Positions 11,380-23,341 are shown, numbered from the stretch's first letter. The stretch: 64,000 bases of DNA from Trema orientale (GCA_002914845.1 JXTC01000014.1:182329-246328); one strand, 5' to 3'. The notes: generated by a model not told the origin, from the letters alone. Program-made: numbers and translations.

Positions 11380-12095
11380 CTAGGGCCTGTAATTTAGGTC
11401 ACGACACGATAACACGACTCGAGACCGACATGAACTCGAAATTGGCACGAAGTTAGCAGGTCTGAGTTTATCTTAAACAAGTACAGGTCAAAAGTAAGTC
11501 AACCTGCTAAATCCGAAATTGACACAGTTAACATGTTTAAATTTTTTTGAGGCTTCATATTAAGTTGTGTGTATTAAGACTTAAAACTTCCCTCTATGTT
11601 TTATATACTAAAACTTAAAAGTTTTATTTTTGTTTAAACTTTAGATTGTGTATTATATTTAGTTGATTTATTATAACTGATTAGTTATATTGGAAATGTT
11701 AAATAAGTTAATAGATTATATCAAGTTATATTCGAAAGGTGAAATAGATAAACATGTTAAACTTAATATCTTAATAAATTATATCAGGTTGAACTAAATA
11801 CAACATATTTAACATTAACATATTAAATTGAGTTCAATTAATAGGGTAAACGGTACACAAGTTAGAAAGCCGTATTAGGTTGGACACGACTCGAATACAA
11901 CCTGTTTAAATAACATGTTAAATGTGTAGTTCATAAGTTAACCTGTTTATTTAGCGTGCTGGATGTGGGTTTGCAAATAACGACACGAATAATAAATGTG
12001 TGTAGTTTAGATTTAATAATTACTTGTTAAACATGTGCCTCGACATGATACAAATTCAACACAACAACATGAATTGTCACTCCTACATCTAACGA
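11380..12095. repeat. Decayed dispersed repeat with CACGAC-rich ends
   Basis: Both ends carry motifs such as GTCACGACACGATAACACGA (left) and CTCGACATGATACAAATTCAA (right), and the body repeats phrases like AACATGTTTAA and CCTGTTTA. This pattern is common in plant dispersed repeats, but I cannot assign it to a named family. It has no coding capacity. Confidence 0.45.
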
Positions 12096-12209
12096 ATCCC
12101 TACTATTTATTTAAGTGAGCCTAGGATGGAAAATAAAATTTTAAAGAAAAGTGGTATTATTATAAATGAAATTATGTAAAGTTTTTTTCTTTTTCTTTTA
12201 TAGTAATAA

Positions 12210-12647
12210 GGGCTTATTACAAAAATCCAGGCCCAAAGTACCAAAATTTAAAAAATCCCAAATGGACTGATTTTTTTTGAAAAATCTCGGTTTGATTTAG
12301 AAAAATATCACTCTTTAAAAGTATTATTAGAAAAATAACACTTTTGAGAAAAAGACTATTTTTTCTTCAAAATTGGTATTTTTCAATGATACTCGAGGTA
12401 ACCAGTTAGGTTACTTAGAGTAACCAATTCAGTTACTTGAAGTAACTATTCAAGTTACCTCAGGTAACTCGACTAGCTACCTTAAGTATCTCATCAATTA
12501 ATAAAAAGTGGTATTTTTTAAAATATTTTTAAAAATGATATTTTTATAATTAAATTCAGAATTTTTCAGAACAATTTTAAATTCTGGGTTTTTTCAATTT
12601 TTTTGAAAGTTTACCATAAAAAATCAAATTTCCTCTAGTAATAACCC
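12210..12647. mobile_element. Non-autonomous Mutator-like element with palindromic core
   Basis: The left end GGGCTTATTAC and the right end GTAATAACCC are inverted, and the similarity continues inward for more than 100 bp in diverged form. The centre (12395-12490) is a run of GTTAC/GTAAC inverted motifs. I see no convincing 9-bp duplication, so the superfamily assignment rests on TIR length and lack of coding sequence. Confidence 0.55.
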
Positions 12648-12649
12648 AT

Positions 12650-13362
12650 AAGTATATATCTATGTGAATTCTTATTTGATAATTTTTATTTAACAGATTC
12701 TATTGAATTGATGTCATATCATTCAAGATGGAAGTCTATAGATAGATTTTCTCTTTATATAAATCGACTCAATAAAATTTTAGAATGTGATTGGTAAATC
12801 ACTGTGAGTGAAACCAGAAATAGTCTTTTAGGACTTTACCGGTCAGCGGAGTGAATTTGACCTAATGGCATTAACTGGCATTTTGTTTGATTGAATGAAA
12901 AGTATAGGAATCGGAATAGGAAAACAATGAAATTTGAAAAAGAATGAAATTCGAATTCATACGTTTAGTTGAATATTAGAATCAATGTCGGATTCAAGAT
13001 TAATGTCTTTGATTTGTATTGGAATGGAATGGAATAATAACTATTTGAAAAAAATATCCCTAACTTTAATCCTTACTTTATATTTTCCAATAGTATTAAA
13101 ATATATTTAAAGTTCTTATTATTTGATAATAACAAAAATAGCTACTATATCGAGATAAAAATATAAATTGATTCAACATATTATTTTTATGCATATCAAT
13201 TATTTATTACACGTACACACAATAGTACTCCTCAAAAGTTTGAGAATATTTTAGAAAATAATAAGTTATATCATATTTAAAAGATTATTTAAGGGATAAT
13301 GTTGGAAATAATTTTTACATAACTTAGCATTAGAATGGAAAGGCTGTTCTAGTGGTACACTA
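12650..13362. other. Intergenic, with a partial MITE-like stretch
   Basis: Around 12880-13060 the sequence has the ATGAAAAGTATAGGAATCGG and TTGGAATGGAATGG style of Tourist-like MITE ends, but no paired terminus could be set. The remainder is AT-rich with no gene. Confidence 0.4.
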
Positions 13363-13363
13363 A

Positions 13364-13641
13364 AGCTATGTTTGGAACTTGGATTTTAGTAGAATAAAAA
13401 ATTGTGAGGAAAAAGTTAAAATAAAAAGAGAGAGAAAATATTTTCCTAAAATTCTATAAAATTTAGTTCTCAAAACTTTTTCACTTGTAATCTTTTCATA
13501 ATTATAAAAATTCTCCAAATTTATTAAAAATGTCTCTTACAGAAAAATTGTCTTCAATATTTGATAAAATCCAAACAAAAGAATATAAAAGTCCTAAAAG
13601 TTCATTTTTTTTCTCCCTAAATCAAGATCCAAACGGAGCCA
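13364..13641. mobile_element. Tourist-like MITE
   Basis: The left terminus GCTATGTTTGGAACTTGGAT is inverted against the right terminus ATCAAGATCCAAACGGAGCC. The family hallmark (T/C)GTTTGG is present in both. The target site is not clear. Confidence 0.6.
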
Positions 13642-13748
13642 GGATCAAGTATTCTACCATTTTGGTGGATTAATAATCATTTCATATGAATGCTATTTCT
13701 GTATATTCGTGTCAAACTAAATATACGAATAAAGATTTTTAAGAATAG

Positions 13749-14533
13749 TCATTCTATTTCATCCCAAGGACCATTCCATCCTACCAAAAAAATTTCTCTT
13801 CGTTCTAAAAATTTAACTTTTCTACAAAAAAAAAATCCTGACTTTTTAATGTCTATAAAATAATACCTCACTTTTAAATTTTCACAAAATAATAATATGA
13901 CTTTTAAATTTCTGTAAAATAATATCCTCACTTTTGAATTCTGCAAATTAATACCCTAACAATTAAAATTCTTGCAAATTATATCCTAACATTTGAAATT
14001 CCTATAAATTTATAACTGTAGTAGTCATCACTAACTTAATTAAAACTTGTTAGACAATAATAAAATTTCTGAAAAATATTTGTAGTTAGCTTATTTCAGT
14101 TTTCATTTTTTTTTTAAAAAGTAAAAAATTAGAACAAGATGTAAAAATAGTTAATTGTAAAAAAAAAAAAAAAAAAAACATGGGTAAAACAAAATTGTTT
14201 TTTTTTAGCAATTAACCAAAAAAAGTAGTTATAAAATAATTTTGATAATATACTAATATCTAAACATTTTTAATAAGTTAATGAGAGATGTTTGCATCTT
14301 TTAATTTGCTCATAGTATAAATATACAAAGAAAACAAAAGATGAGGGTATTAATTTATAGAAATCGTAAATGTCAGGATATTAATTTGCAGAATTCAAAA
14401 GTGAGGATATTAATTTACAGAAATTGTAATTTGCAGAATTTTATAAAAGGGGTTATTAATTTACAGAAATTCAAAAGATATGGGATTTTTTACAAAAAAG
14501 TTAAAAATGATGGTATTTTTACGTGATTAGCCC
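13749..14533. mobile_element. Mutator-like foldback element with 30-bp sub-repeats, copy A
   Basis: Each arm is built of about six imperfect units of around 30 bp, of the form ATACCCTNACTTTTGAATTTCTGCAAATTA, running one way at 13800-14010 and the other way at 14340-14530. The right terminus is ATTTTTACGTGATTAGCCC. The outer 30 bp of the left arm are lost or replaced. The element belongs to the same family as copies B (45075-45828) and C (46190-46985). The 61- and 65-codon frames across it only read through sub-repeats. Confidence 0.75.
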
Positions 14534-14539
14534 TTCTAA

Positions 14540-15097
14540 AAAATCTCAGATTTCTATATGACTCGTTGTCACTCGTGGTTGTAATATTTAATTCTAGATA
14601 TTGCCTTTATCTTTTAAAATAGTTAGAGAAAAGGGGGGGAGAAAGAGGCGTTTGGTAAGTTCATAGTTTCTATCAACAGATTTTAGAAGTTATTGTGTAA
14701 CCACTATTTTATTGAGAAATATCAATAAATATTGCTTTTCAAAGCTGATTCAACTGCCATATTACAAATTGCCTAAACTATCATTTTATAGCATACAATT
14801 TATAGTTTACAAAATATTTAAGTATTGTTTTTATATAACATAGCAAATTTGTAAATTAAATTTACCAAAAACTGTTTTTTTTCCCCTCCATACTCACAGT
14901 ATAGTGCGTTATACCAGACTGGTCTAATGTGCAACTAATCCTGATTTTTCAAACGACACTGATCAATGAATTAGTAAAATTGTGAAAAGAAAAAAGTAAG
15001 GCGACCAAGGAATGTAATGGGGAAGATACTACTAAATTTGATAAACATATTACAAACAAGATATTTTTCAGTCTCAACAAAAAATGCACTAGACATC
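14540..15097. other. Intergenic, 3' flank of psbS
   Basis: AT-rich sequence without a gene. The last 200 bp or so before 15098 are likely the 3' untranslated region of the minus-strand psbS gene. Confidence 0.5.
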
Positions 15098-16597
15098 TTA
15101 ATCTTCTTCATCCACATCCGTGACAAATTTACCGGTTCCGGGATTCACTGCCGCAATGAAGAAGAAGAGAACATTGAACAACACCAGAGGCTCAATTTCA
15201 TTAATAGGAACTCCAGTCTCTATGTTTAGCTGAGCCAAAGCTCCTTTCCCAGTTATGATTTCTCCAATTAGAGAGAACGCAAATCCCAATTGAGCCAATC
15301 TTCCCACAAAAAGCTCATTCGCCTTTGTGAATCCAAATAGAGGACCTACATATATAATAAGCAACATTAACAACATAAAATTTTCAGAATTACCAATTTT
15401 CTGGGAACTTATTCTGATATGATTTGACATTTGTTACGAGTATAAACATTTGAGACAATTAGTCAAGTACCTCCTTCCTTAAGACCCAAGGCAGATCTGA
15501 AGCCTTTGCCCGGAGGGATTACTGCGCCTTCAATTCCAGTTGGTGGGTCGTCTACGAATTGACCACGGTCACCCAAAGCTCCAATGGCTCCAAGCAAGGT
15601 AAAGAGGATGAAGAACAGAAGAAGTGGCTCAGCTTCATAAATGGGAATTCCAGTTTCCAAATTTAGCTGTGCTAGAATTCCTTTCCCTGTAATTGCTTCT
15701 CCCAATATGGATGCCTGCCAAGCTTACACACTTACCCTTTATGATCATAACTAGATTTTTTTTCTCTAATTAAAATTCTTCTTTAAGCAATAAATAAATA
15801 GATAAAAATAAGTTGGCCAAAAATTTAGACTTCTCAACATACGAATTTGGTTAGCTTTATGTAATTTCTGTATTAACAAAATTATTATTGTGGCTTAGAA
15901 AAAATACAATAACAAAAACACAAACAAACAAAGTTGTCAACTTATTATCCTTTCATTCGTTTTCTTAAAGTTCCCTAGAGAAAAACAGAGTGCATTTCTA
16001 GCTAGCTAGGAAATGGTTGTACTAACTTCATTTGCTCTTAAACCAAAAAGTATTCGAATATTTTCGACTGTCTTAAATACAAACAAGAAAAAAAAAAAAA
16101 TAGTTCTAAAAATATAATAAAATACTCACGGCGAATCCAATCATGGCAACGCGACCAACAAAGAGCTCATTCTGCTTAGTAAAACCAATGCCTCCTGAGG
16201 TTCCAAAGACACCATCTTCAACCTTTGGCTTCGACTTCACAACCTACAATTTTGAAAAAACAAAACCACAAAGATTAAAAAAGAATGACAAATTCAAGAT
16301 ATTTGCCAACCAAATTAGGGGAAAAAAAATTATTAAGAGCTAATTAAACAAAATAAATAACTTTTTTTTTTTTACCTTCTTGGGAGCAGCCTTGGTCTTG
16401 GATTTGAAGAGAGCGAAAACGGTCGAAATAGCCGGAGATTTTGAAGAGCTGGTAAGTGGATTGAATGTGAGACTTTGAGAAAATGGCTTAGTCGTCTTCA
16501 GTCTTTGGACTCGGATTTGAAGTAAAGGGTCTCTCTTTAAATCCACAACATGGCAATTAGAGACTGAGCTAGAGGATAGCAACATGGTTTGAGCCAT
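15098..16597 (-). CDS. PSBS: Photosystem II 22 kDa protein PsbS, chloroplast precursor, four exons
   Basis: Exons are 16597-16376, 16243-16130, 15714-15471 and 15345-15098; all introns are GT-AG and the joined frame is 275 codons plus stop, matching the usual 265-275. PsbS is the thylakoid pH sensor that triggers energy-dependent quenching (qE) of excess light in photosystem II. Residues 1 to about 65 are a Ser/Thr-rich transit peptide. Two internal repeats follow, each with two membrane helices: TKQNELFVGRVAMIGFA plus ETGIPIYEAEP, then TKANELFVGRLAQLGFA plus ETGVPINEIEP. The lumenal pH-sensing glutamates known from other plants should be within IYEAEP (137-142) and INEIEP (238-243). The third intron splits a glycine codon (GGA G|GT). 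The frame is intact with no missing key residue, so the gene is probably functional. The ATG at 16597 is the only one giving the transit peptide. Confidence 0.97.
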
Positions 16598-16599
16598 TT

Positions 16600-17788
16600 G
16601 GTTACTATAATATTAATATAGGACCTTTTTTCTTTTTTGGTTTGGGTAGTAAAAGATGAAGAAGAAGAAGAAGAGGTGTAGAAAATGGTCTGTTTAATTA
16701 ATGTGTCTTTGTGATCTATATTTCAAATATGTTTCGTTGGTTAAGAAGAAAAGAGAGATATGTGATGTGGATATGGTTCGATGAGATCGTAGCGAGAGGC
16801 AGTTAGAGTGCCCACGTCTCTGCTTGTACTTTGTGATGTTGGAGATATGAAAGCTCTGCGTTTTGAGTTAAACCATACCTCAAAAATTTTACGTAGTAGT
16901 CCTAGTACCAAGTGAAGTGAGACTATGATGAACCCTCACGAGATTTCGCCCCATGTTAACTCCGTTTTTTTTTTAAAAAAAAAAAAAAAAGTGTAAAAGT
17001 TCCAGTCCACTTGATTATATAAACCCTTGTCTTGCAACTTATTATAGACAAGAAATTAAAATTGAAAACTTATTTTAACCACTCATTGGCCGTCACGCAA
17101 AAATTCATTGTAATATACAAACTTCTAAGGCATGTGTCTATTAATACTGCATGATTACGAACATCAGACCACACATCAAGACTACACATCCCAAAATTAG
17201 ACTTGACGAAATTTGATAATTCAAATCTATGTATTACTGTGATAGTATAATTTTGGACCCTAGTATGCCTTTACATTAGCCTATTGAACTAAATATATCT
17301 ACTAAGAATAAATTTTTAGCTTAAAATATTATCTACTTTTCTTGGCGTTAAAAAAAATTATATATCTACTTTGGAGTTACAAACTATTGCTATATCAACT
17401 TCATCAAACTACATTATGTAGCATATCATAATGTTTTAACTGTCAACTTTCAATGCAATATATTCTTATTAGGTGGGGGACTCCAGCTTATTTTTTAATG
17501 CGTTTGTTTTTGCGGTTAAGAAAATTGTCATATTTATCTCTCGAAAAAAGTGTTTGGAATATGTGACATAGTGGAGTCAACTCAGTGAAGTTGGAGTACT
17601 ATTAGTGACAGTTTCAAATGAGGAGTAGCACCAGCGGTGTAGTAAAGATGCTGACAAAACCACGCTGGTTGGAACTTGCTAGAAGATTATGTGAGGTCTC
17701 AATCAGACCGAGTGAGTCCACCCAGTTGTTGGAGATGTGCACCACACACACATTCATATCGGATTTCATGATTTCATCTCTCTAAAAA
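16600..17788. other. psbS upstream region and intergenic sequence
   Basis: The first few hundred bases are the presumed psbS promoter and 5' UTR, with AAGAAGAAG repeats near 16660. I could not identify a convincing TATA box at a sensible distance. The rest is AT-rich sequence without a gene. Confidence 0.45.
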
Positions 17789-19083
17789 TGAAAGGGCAAA
17801 ATCTATTGTCATTTGAGATGTTATAACATTATTATCTGTGTTGACTGACAGTGATTCTGGATTAATGTTGCAATATCACTGGAATATTTGACCTGATATT
17901 TTTGAATGTGTTTGTCCAAATTTCACAGTTGTCATATAATTGAATTTTTGTTCAATTAATTGTGTTTTGATCAGAAATATCAGTGATTGATGTTTGCCTT
18001 GCAGAAAAATTATATTCACGTATTTCTTTTTTATTTAGGCGTATTTTAATGAAGATTGATTATTGTGTGATTGTTAATATTAATTGATTAATATTTCTAA
18101 AAATAATCAATTCCTAATTCTAATCAATCAGATTATAATTATTAAGTTAATTTTATCTGATTGCTTTGACAGCTTGTATTTTTATAGAAACTGCCTTATA
18201 GTATGAAAGTGTAAATGCTTATCTCTTGAGTTGTCGTTTTTCCTTATTTATACTTATCTGATTCTTATTGTATGTGAACACTCTTTATTTGATTGATTTG
18301 TGTGAAAACCGAAATTGCTATTTCATGTAACAAATCAACATTTCTCCTGGAATGTTACAAATCTGGTTGTTTTAGACCGGGTTGATGTTGTAACATTACT
18401 GTGCAGAATCAGCAACAATCACAGATCAGCCTTGATTATGAAAATCTTATCTTTGACTAGTCTAATTGACTTCCAATAAGTATTTATGATGATTATAACA
18501 TGTTTTGTAGACTGCCAAAGATTGGAAGACCTTAAGCACTATAAATAAGAGTCTAGGTTAGAGTCTTAGGTGTGCTATACATATTTGTAATTGCCATTAG
18601 AGCAATACTTTGTTAAATCTGTCTATACTTTGTATTGTGAGACTAAGAGGGATTCTTAGTCGTGAGAGTGCTTCGGAAGAAGTACGAATACTTCGGGAGA
18701 AGTGCAATAAGTCTTCGGGAGAAGGTAGGTTCTGTGAAATCTGAAGGGAGTTCAGACAGAAAGAATCACATCAAGTCGAGGGGAGCTCGCTAGACAGATT
18801 AGTGAAGGAGTACTCGCATGTTACAACATTTAAGAGATGGAGTCTTTTAAATTTAATTGGTGTTTGTACTCACGTTATTCTTTACTAATAAGTTTATTTC
18901 TCTGGGCGTGACCCCTTGGATGTAGACTATCGGGAGATAGTTGAACCAAGTAAAAATATTATGTGTCAAGTTTTTACTTTTTGGTGTTACAACATCTATA
19001 TTATAATTTTCCGCATATTCACTTTACATAATTAATTGGACAATTAATTATATTCAGTAATAATATAAAAAACGGTCGTAACA
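17789..19083 (+). mobile_element. Probable solo LTR of a retrotransposon
   Basis: The stretch has LTR features in plus orientation: a TATA box (CTATAAATA at 18539), a transcribed-type region with CTTCGGGAGAAG motifs, and a GTGACCCCTTGGATGTAGAC block typical of Copia U5. It ends CGGTCGTAACA at 19083. The left end is either 17819 (TGTTATAACA, inverted to the right end) or 17789 (TG preceded by AAAAA, which also follows the right end). No primer binding site follows, so this is not a full element in this orientation. Confidence 0.65.
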
Positions 19084-19089
19084 AAAAAT

Positions 19090-20940
19090 ACCAAGTTGGA
19101 TCGGGATATACCCAAAAACATGACAAATCACGTTTTGGCACATGGCAAACAATAGACCCACATGTCTATTTCTTTCTTCTTTACCTTGACATAGTATAAT
19201 ATAACACTAGATTTTTATTAAGAAAAAAAAATGTGAATATGCAGATGCTTTTAAATCCTCCTCAAGACATTCATGCTAGCTCTATCAAAAATTACTTGTT
19301 GTTGTGTCCAATACTAATCGTGCTGTCGTGATTAGTGATTCGAGCTAATGAGGTACCTCGATTCATAACACTCAACCATGGCAGTATTTCATCACCAATA
19401 CCGTAACCCTTTTCAGCCTCAGACACCACTAGAAATTTCCAACTTTGTGATTGCTAACTTTATTAGTACAAATGACTCATTCCCTAGCCAAACCCCATGT
19501 CCTTATCACATGCTCTCACCACATCAAACAAATCCTTTTGTCCCTGAAGTCATGTATTGACATCCCCCAAACACATGTCCTCCTACTATACACCTTACAC
19601 ACCAACATATGGTTATCAATCTCTCCCTTCAATCGGAAACTACATTTAGCCTTATCACACTCTTTTGATCCCAAAAATCGCAGAAGGTGATTGGAAAAGT
19701 GAAACGATGTTAAAGGAAGGCGATAGTGATTTTGATAGCAGTACACTGCCAAAGAAGGAATTGGAAGTTGCCATAGAGTAAAAAACTGATGGAGTAGTTA
19801 TTAGAATTATAAAAATGTACTAGATATTGAAAAAATTTTACAATTAAAATTATAGAGTAATGAAGTGAGAAGATATAAGAGAAATCTAATAAAAGTTAGG
19901 TTTCTTGAAAAACAAAAGGAGCAGCAAGTAACTAAATTTTAAGTTACGGCATATTAAGATAAAAATAAATAAATCTATAGTGGAAAAAAATTTTAGTGTG
20001 GGCGTGTGAGGGCATAGTAGTGAAAATAATCCAATATTTAGGATGAAAGAAGAGTTTTTAAAAATTGAGGGGGGCATATCAATCACCCTAGTGTAGGTAT
20101 GTCTTTGCTAGTATTTCATCGTTTTTTTTTTTTTTTTGACAAAACCTCTTGTGTTTTTGAAAATATGGGAAAATAAATAAGCACGAAATAAATGAAACAA
20201 AAATATCTTTTAACTTAAATGCTATAACAAAAAAATAATGCTTCTAGGGCATAAATTCTAATAATTCTCATCCTAATTACTATTTATTTAAAGATGGAGC
20301 AGTTTTAGGAAATTCCCATTGCTATCAAGATAGCGGATTCCTTGTGGGCCATCGTTACTCTAATATGAATATAAACGAGGAATGTATTTTTTTACTCCAT
20401 TGAAATAACCAATCTTTTCGGAAAAGAAAACTCTAACCCTAATTCTTAACATGTATTGCATATATTGTTACATTTATAGTTTTCTAAATATGCCCTGATC
20501 TATGTTACAATATATAACCATGTAAAATTTTTGTCCATTATATACGAATAAAACATAGTAGGACATGTAATTCTAATCCGGCCCCATCCATGCTAAAAAA
20601 ATAAGCAGGGATTTACTGCCCTACACCATAAACCATTTATATTAAGGAAAAATCGACATCCCTAACTACTTTTTCTTACTTTTTTTACATTTTTCGGTCT
20701 CAGTGTTTAGCATATAGACTATACTAAAATATTTCATTTTTTTTAATGCCAAATATAACATCATCGAAATGCATAAGTAAAAGAAGTTAAACAGAAGAAT
20801 ATAAAAGGGGGTAATAAATAGTGCTGCTAGGCGCTAGCACTTCCACAAAAAAGAAAGCGATTAGGTCAAGCATTCATTAACTTTCTCAACTTTATTTCTT
20901 TAACAATATTTTCTTAAAAAAATATAAAAATATTTAAATT
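19090..20940. other. Intergenic, no gene seen
   Basis: AT-rich sequence. Short frames at 19378-19752 and 19886-20086 overlap on both strands and resemble no family that I know. No repeat structure was resolved here. Confidence 0.45.
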
Positions 20941-20944
20941 TAGA

Positions 20945-21064
20945 AGACTAAAAGGGGTGTTTGGTACCATAACTTTCTCTTCTCTCATTCTTTGATAACT
21001 TTCAAGACTAAAAGGGGTGTTTGGTACCATAACTTTCTCTTCTCTCATTCTTTGATAACTTTCA
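20945..21064. repeat. Perfect 60-bp tandem duplication
   Basis: Two identical 60-bp units, 20945-21004 and 21005-21064, start AGACTAAAAGGGGTGTTTGG and end CTTTGATAACTTTCA. GGGGTGTTTGGTACC looks like a MITE terminus, so the duplicated piece may include a transposon end. Confidence 0.95.
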
Positions 21065-21838
21065 GTCTCCATATTCTCTCTTTTTATTTCCTCTCTTCTC
21101 ATTCTTTATCACCATTTTCTCATCTTTATTTTCTTTCTCATCACTTTCTCTCAACTTTTTCTCTTTCATATCATTTTTTCTTATGATTTTTTCTTTCTTG
21201 AATTTTCTCTTTCTTCATTCTCACTTGATTTTCTCTCTTCTCACTCTTTGTTGACTTTCTCTTTTTAATTTGTTTTTTCTATTTGAATATAATTTCTTTT
21301 CCTCTAAACCTGTTTTTAGGAAATATTTGCTACACAATTTTTTCTAAGAAAACAAATGGCAAAGAACAATTTTTGTTTTCATATCTAAAAACACAATTTT
21401 GAAAAATGAAAAAAAAAATGCCCAACAAGCCATGACCCATGAATCACAAAAAGTCCAATTTCCTAATAATTTTATTGGAAAATCCGAAGTCTTAGTATTC
21501 AATGCAACTATCACTGCATTTGTTAAAAATTTAATAGAGGCTTTTTGAAACAAGTTTTAATTCACGTCATTCGGTTTGAAATGTCAGACGCCTAAGGGGC
21601 TATTTAATATCATGACTAAAAAACAGCTTTTTTGATTTAAGGACAAGTAATTTGAAAATAGTTTTTAAAAACAAAGTAAATTTAGAGAACAAAAAAAATT
21701 GTCTTATTCTCTCACATGACTTATTAAATTCATTCTATCTATATCTATATCTTTCTCTCTCTTTACTTTCTCTCTCTTGGTTTCTGTAATCATATTTTCT
21801 ATCTTTTAATTCTCTCTAATCACTTTCTCTTTACTTAT

Positions 21839-21875
<37 letters not shown>

Positions 21876-22560
21876 GGCTATGTTTGGTAGAGAGGAAAGA
21901 AAGTAGGAGGGAAGGAAAAATTAGGAGGGAAAGAAAATGTGTAGGATGGAAAGGAAAGTGTCTTTCCTCAATTGTTATTTGGTATGTAGGAAGGAAAAAA
22001 AATTAGTATATTTTAAAATGACTATTTTGCCCTTTTATTAAAATTTTAAAAGTAGTATACAAGGTTAATTTGGTAAATTTACTTTAAAGCATTTGTAAAA
22101 AAAATTTTCCTCTCCCTTTTCTCTCCATTTTTGGGAGGAAAATATTGGAGTGGGTCCCACCATATTTTTCCCTCCCATTTTCTCTTCCCTTCCCTTTTTC
22201 CTCTTACCAAACAACTCAAAATTTTTTTTCCCTCCACTTTTCCCTCAAAAGTTTTCCTTCTTCTCCCTTTTCCTTCCTACCAAACATAGCCTTAGTTCTC
22301 TCTAATCACTTTCTCTTTACTTATTACCCCTCTCTCTCTCATTACTTTCGCTAGCATTCCTTCTTATGACTTTCTCTCTCTTTTTTCTCTTTTCTTGTGC
22401 ATTCTTATCACTCTCTTTCATCATTCATTTATGTTACTTCCTCTATCCTTATTCATACTCATTTCTCTCTCTTCATGTGTTCTTATTAGTTTCTCTCCCC
22501 CTGTTATCTTTTATGACATTAATTCCCTTTCGTCATTCTAATTCGTATGTAAATATTTTT
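20970..22560. repeat. Pyrimidine-rich (CT) domain
   Basis: Outside the inserted MITE and the AT-rich stretch at 21340-21710, the plus strand is dominated by CTTTCTCTC, TTCTCATTC and (CT)n runs, including a pure (CT)15 at 21843-21872. It looks like a decayed array of short CTTTCTCT-type units and encodes nothing. Frames such as 22366-22659 are low-complexity artefacts. Confidence 0.7.
21876..22291. mobile_element. Tourist-like (PIF/Harbinger) MITE with TTA duplication
   Basis: The element is 416 bp with a perfect 15-bp terminal inverted repeat, GGCTATGTTTGGTAG and CTACCAAACATAGCC, followed by a purine-rich arm on the left and a pyrimidine-rich arm on the right. TTA flanks it on both sides (21873-21875 and 22292-22294), the target duplication of PIF/Harbinger MITEs. 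Confidence 0.88.
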
Positions 22561-22813
22561 CTCTTTCCTAATTCCATTTACTCTCCAGAATATGCCCTAA
22601 ATGTATTTCACAGGTTATATACGTGTAACCTGAAAATGGGTAAGAAAATATTAAAATGAGAAAGCATGTATAAATATAAGACCAAAAAAATGGATATTGG
22701 GCCTATTTCCATGAAGAGGTAGAGCACTAGCCCAACAAACTCCTAGCCGTGGACTTGGGCTTATGTCTTTTAAATCAAAACTCAAAAAGAGCAAGTTTCA
22801 ACCCAAAGTTCTT

Positions 22814-23022
22814 GGGAAATTGACACAAATAGTAAGAATTTTGATTAAAATGAGATGGATGGTCACATAATTTGTGATTATTGATCAGTCTTAGAAAAGT
22901 CATAATTTTCTAGTCACAAAATCTTGTCACACAATTCGTGACACTACTAGAAATTTCAATATGAAAAAAGACTACTAAAAATGTCATTTGTGCCAAATTA
23001 GTACTACTCATGTCAATTTCCC
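22814..23022. mobile_element. Mutator-like foldback MITE, 209 bp, with perfect 9-bp TSD
   Basis: The termini GGGAAATTGACACAAATAGT and ACTACTCATGTCAATTTCCC are inverted copies. AAAGTTCTT flanks both sides (22805-22813 and 23023-23031), a perfect 9-bp target duplication as expected for the Mutator superfamily. It does not code for protein. Confidence 0.85.
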
Positions 23023-23076
23023 AAAGTTCTTTCAAAGCCCAACTGACTACCATCTTCCTCCCATCAATTGTAAAAC

Positions 23077-23341
23077 GAGGAAAGGACATATGTAGGACTA
23101 ATTTGGGCTAATATGAATTTTTTTGTGCATTTTTCTAAAAATAACATTTTTAGGAGTGTCAATGACTTTTTGACCACAAGTTAAGTGCTTTTTGACTATG
23201 AAAAAATTAGGATTTTTTCATAGTCAAGAAGATTTAGAATATCGGTCAAGATGTCATTGACACTCTAAAAATGTTATTTTTGAAAAAAATGAACAAAAAA
23301 GTCAGTTCTCCCCAAGTTAGTCGTATCCATGTCCATTTCTC
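23077..23341. mobile_element. Mutator-like foldback MITE, 265 bp, with 9-bp TSD (8/9)
   Basis: The arms, each of about 120 bp, are inverted: AAAAATAACATTTTTAGGAG on the left pairs with CTCTAAAAATGTTATTTTTG on the right, around a short loop. Flanks are TTGTAAAAC (23068-23076) and ATGTAAAAC (23342-23350). The termini resemble those of the neighbour at 22814-23022, so both belong to one family. Confidence 0.82.

Noticed and set aside
22942-22960. CACTACTAGAAAT, a CACTA-transposon-like terminus
   Set aside because: It lies inside a small Mutator-like element with its own 9-bp TSD, and no partner terminus or CACTA-type 3-bp duplication was found.
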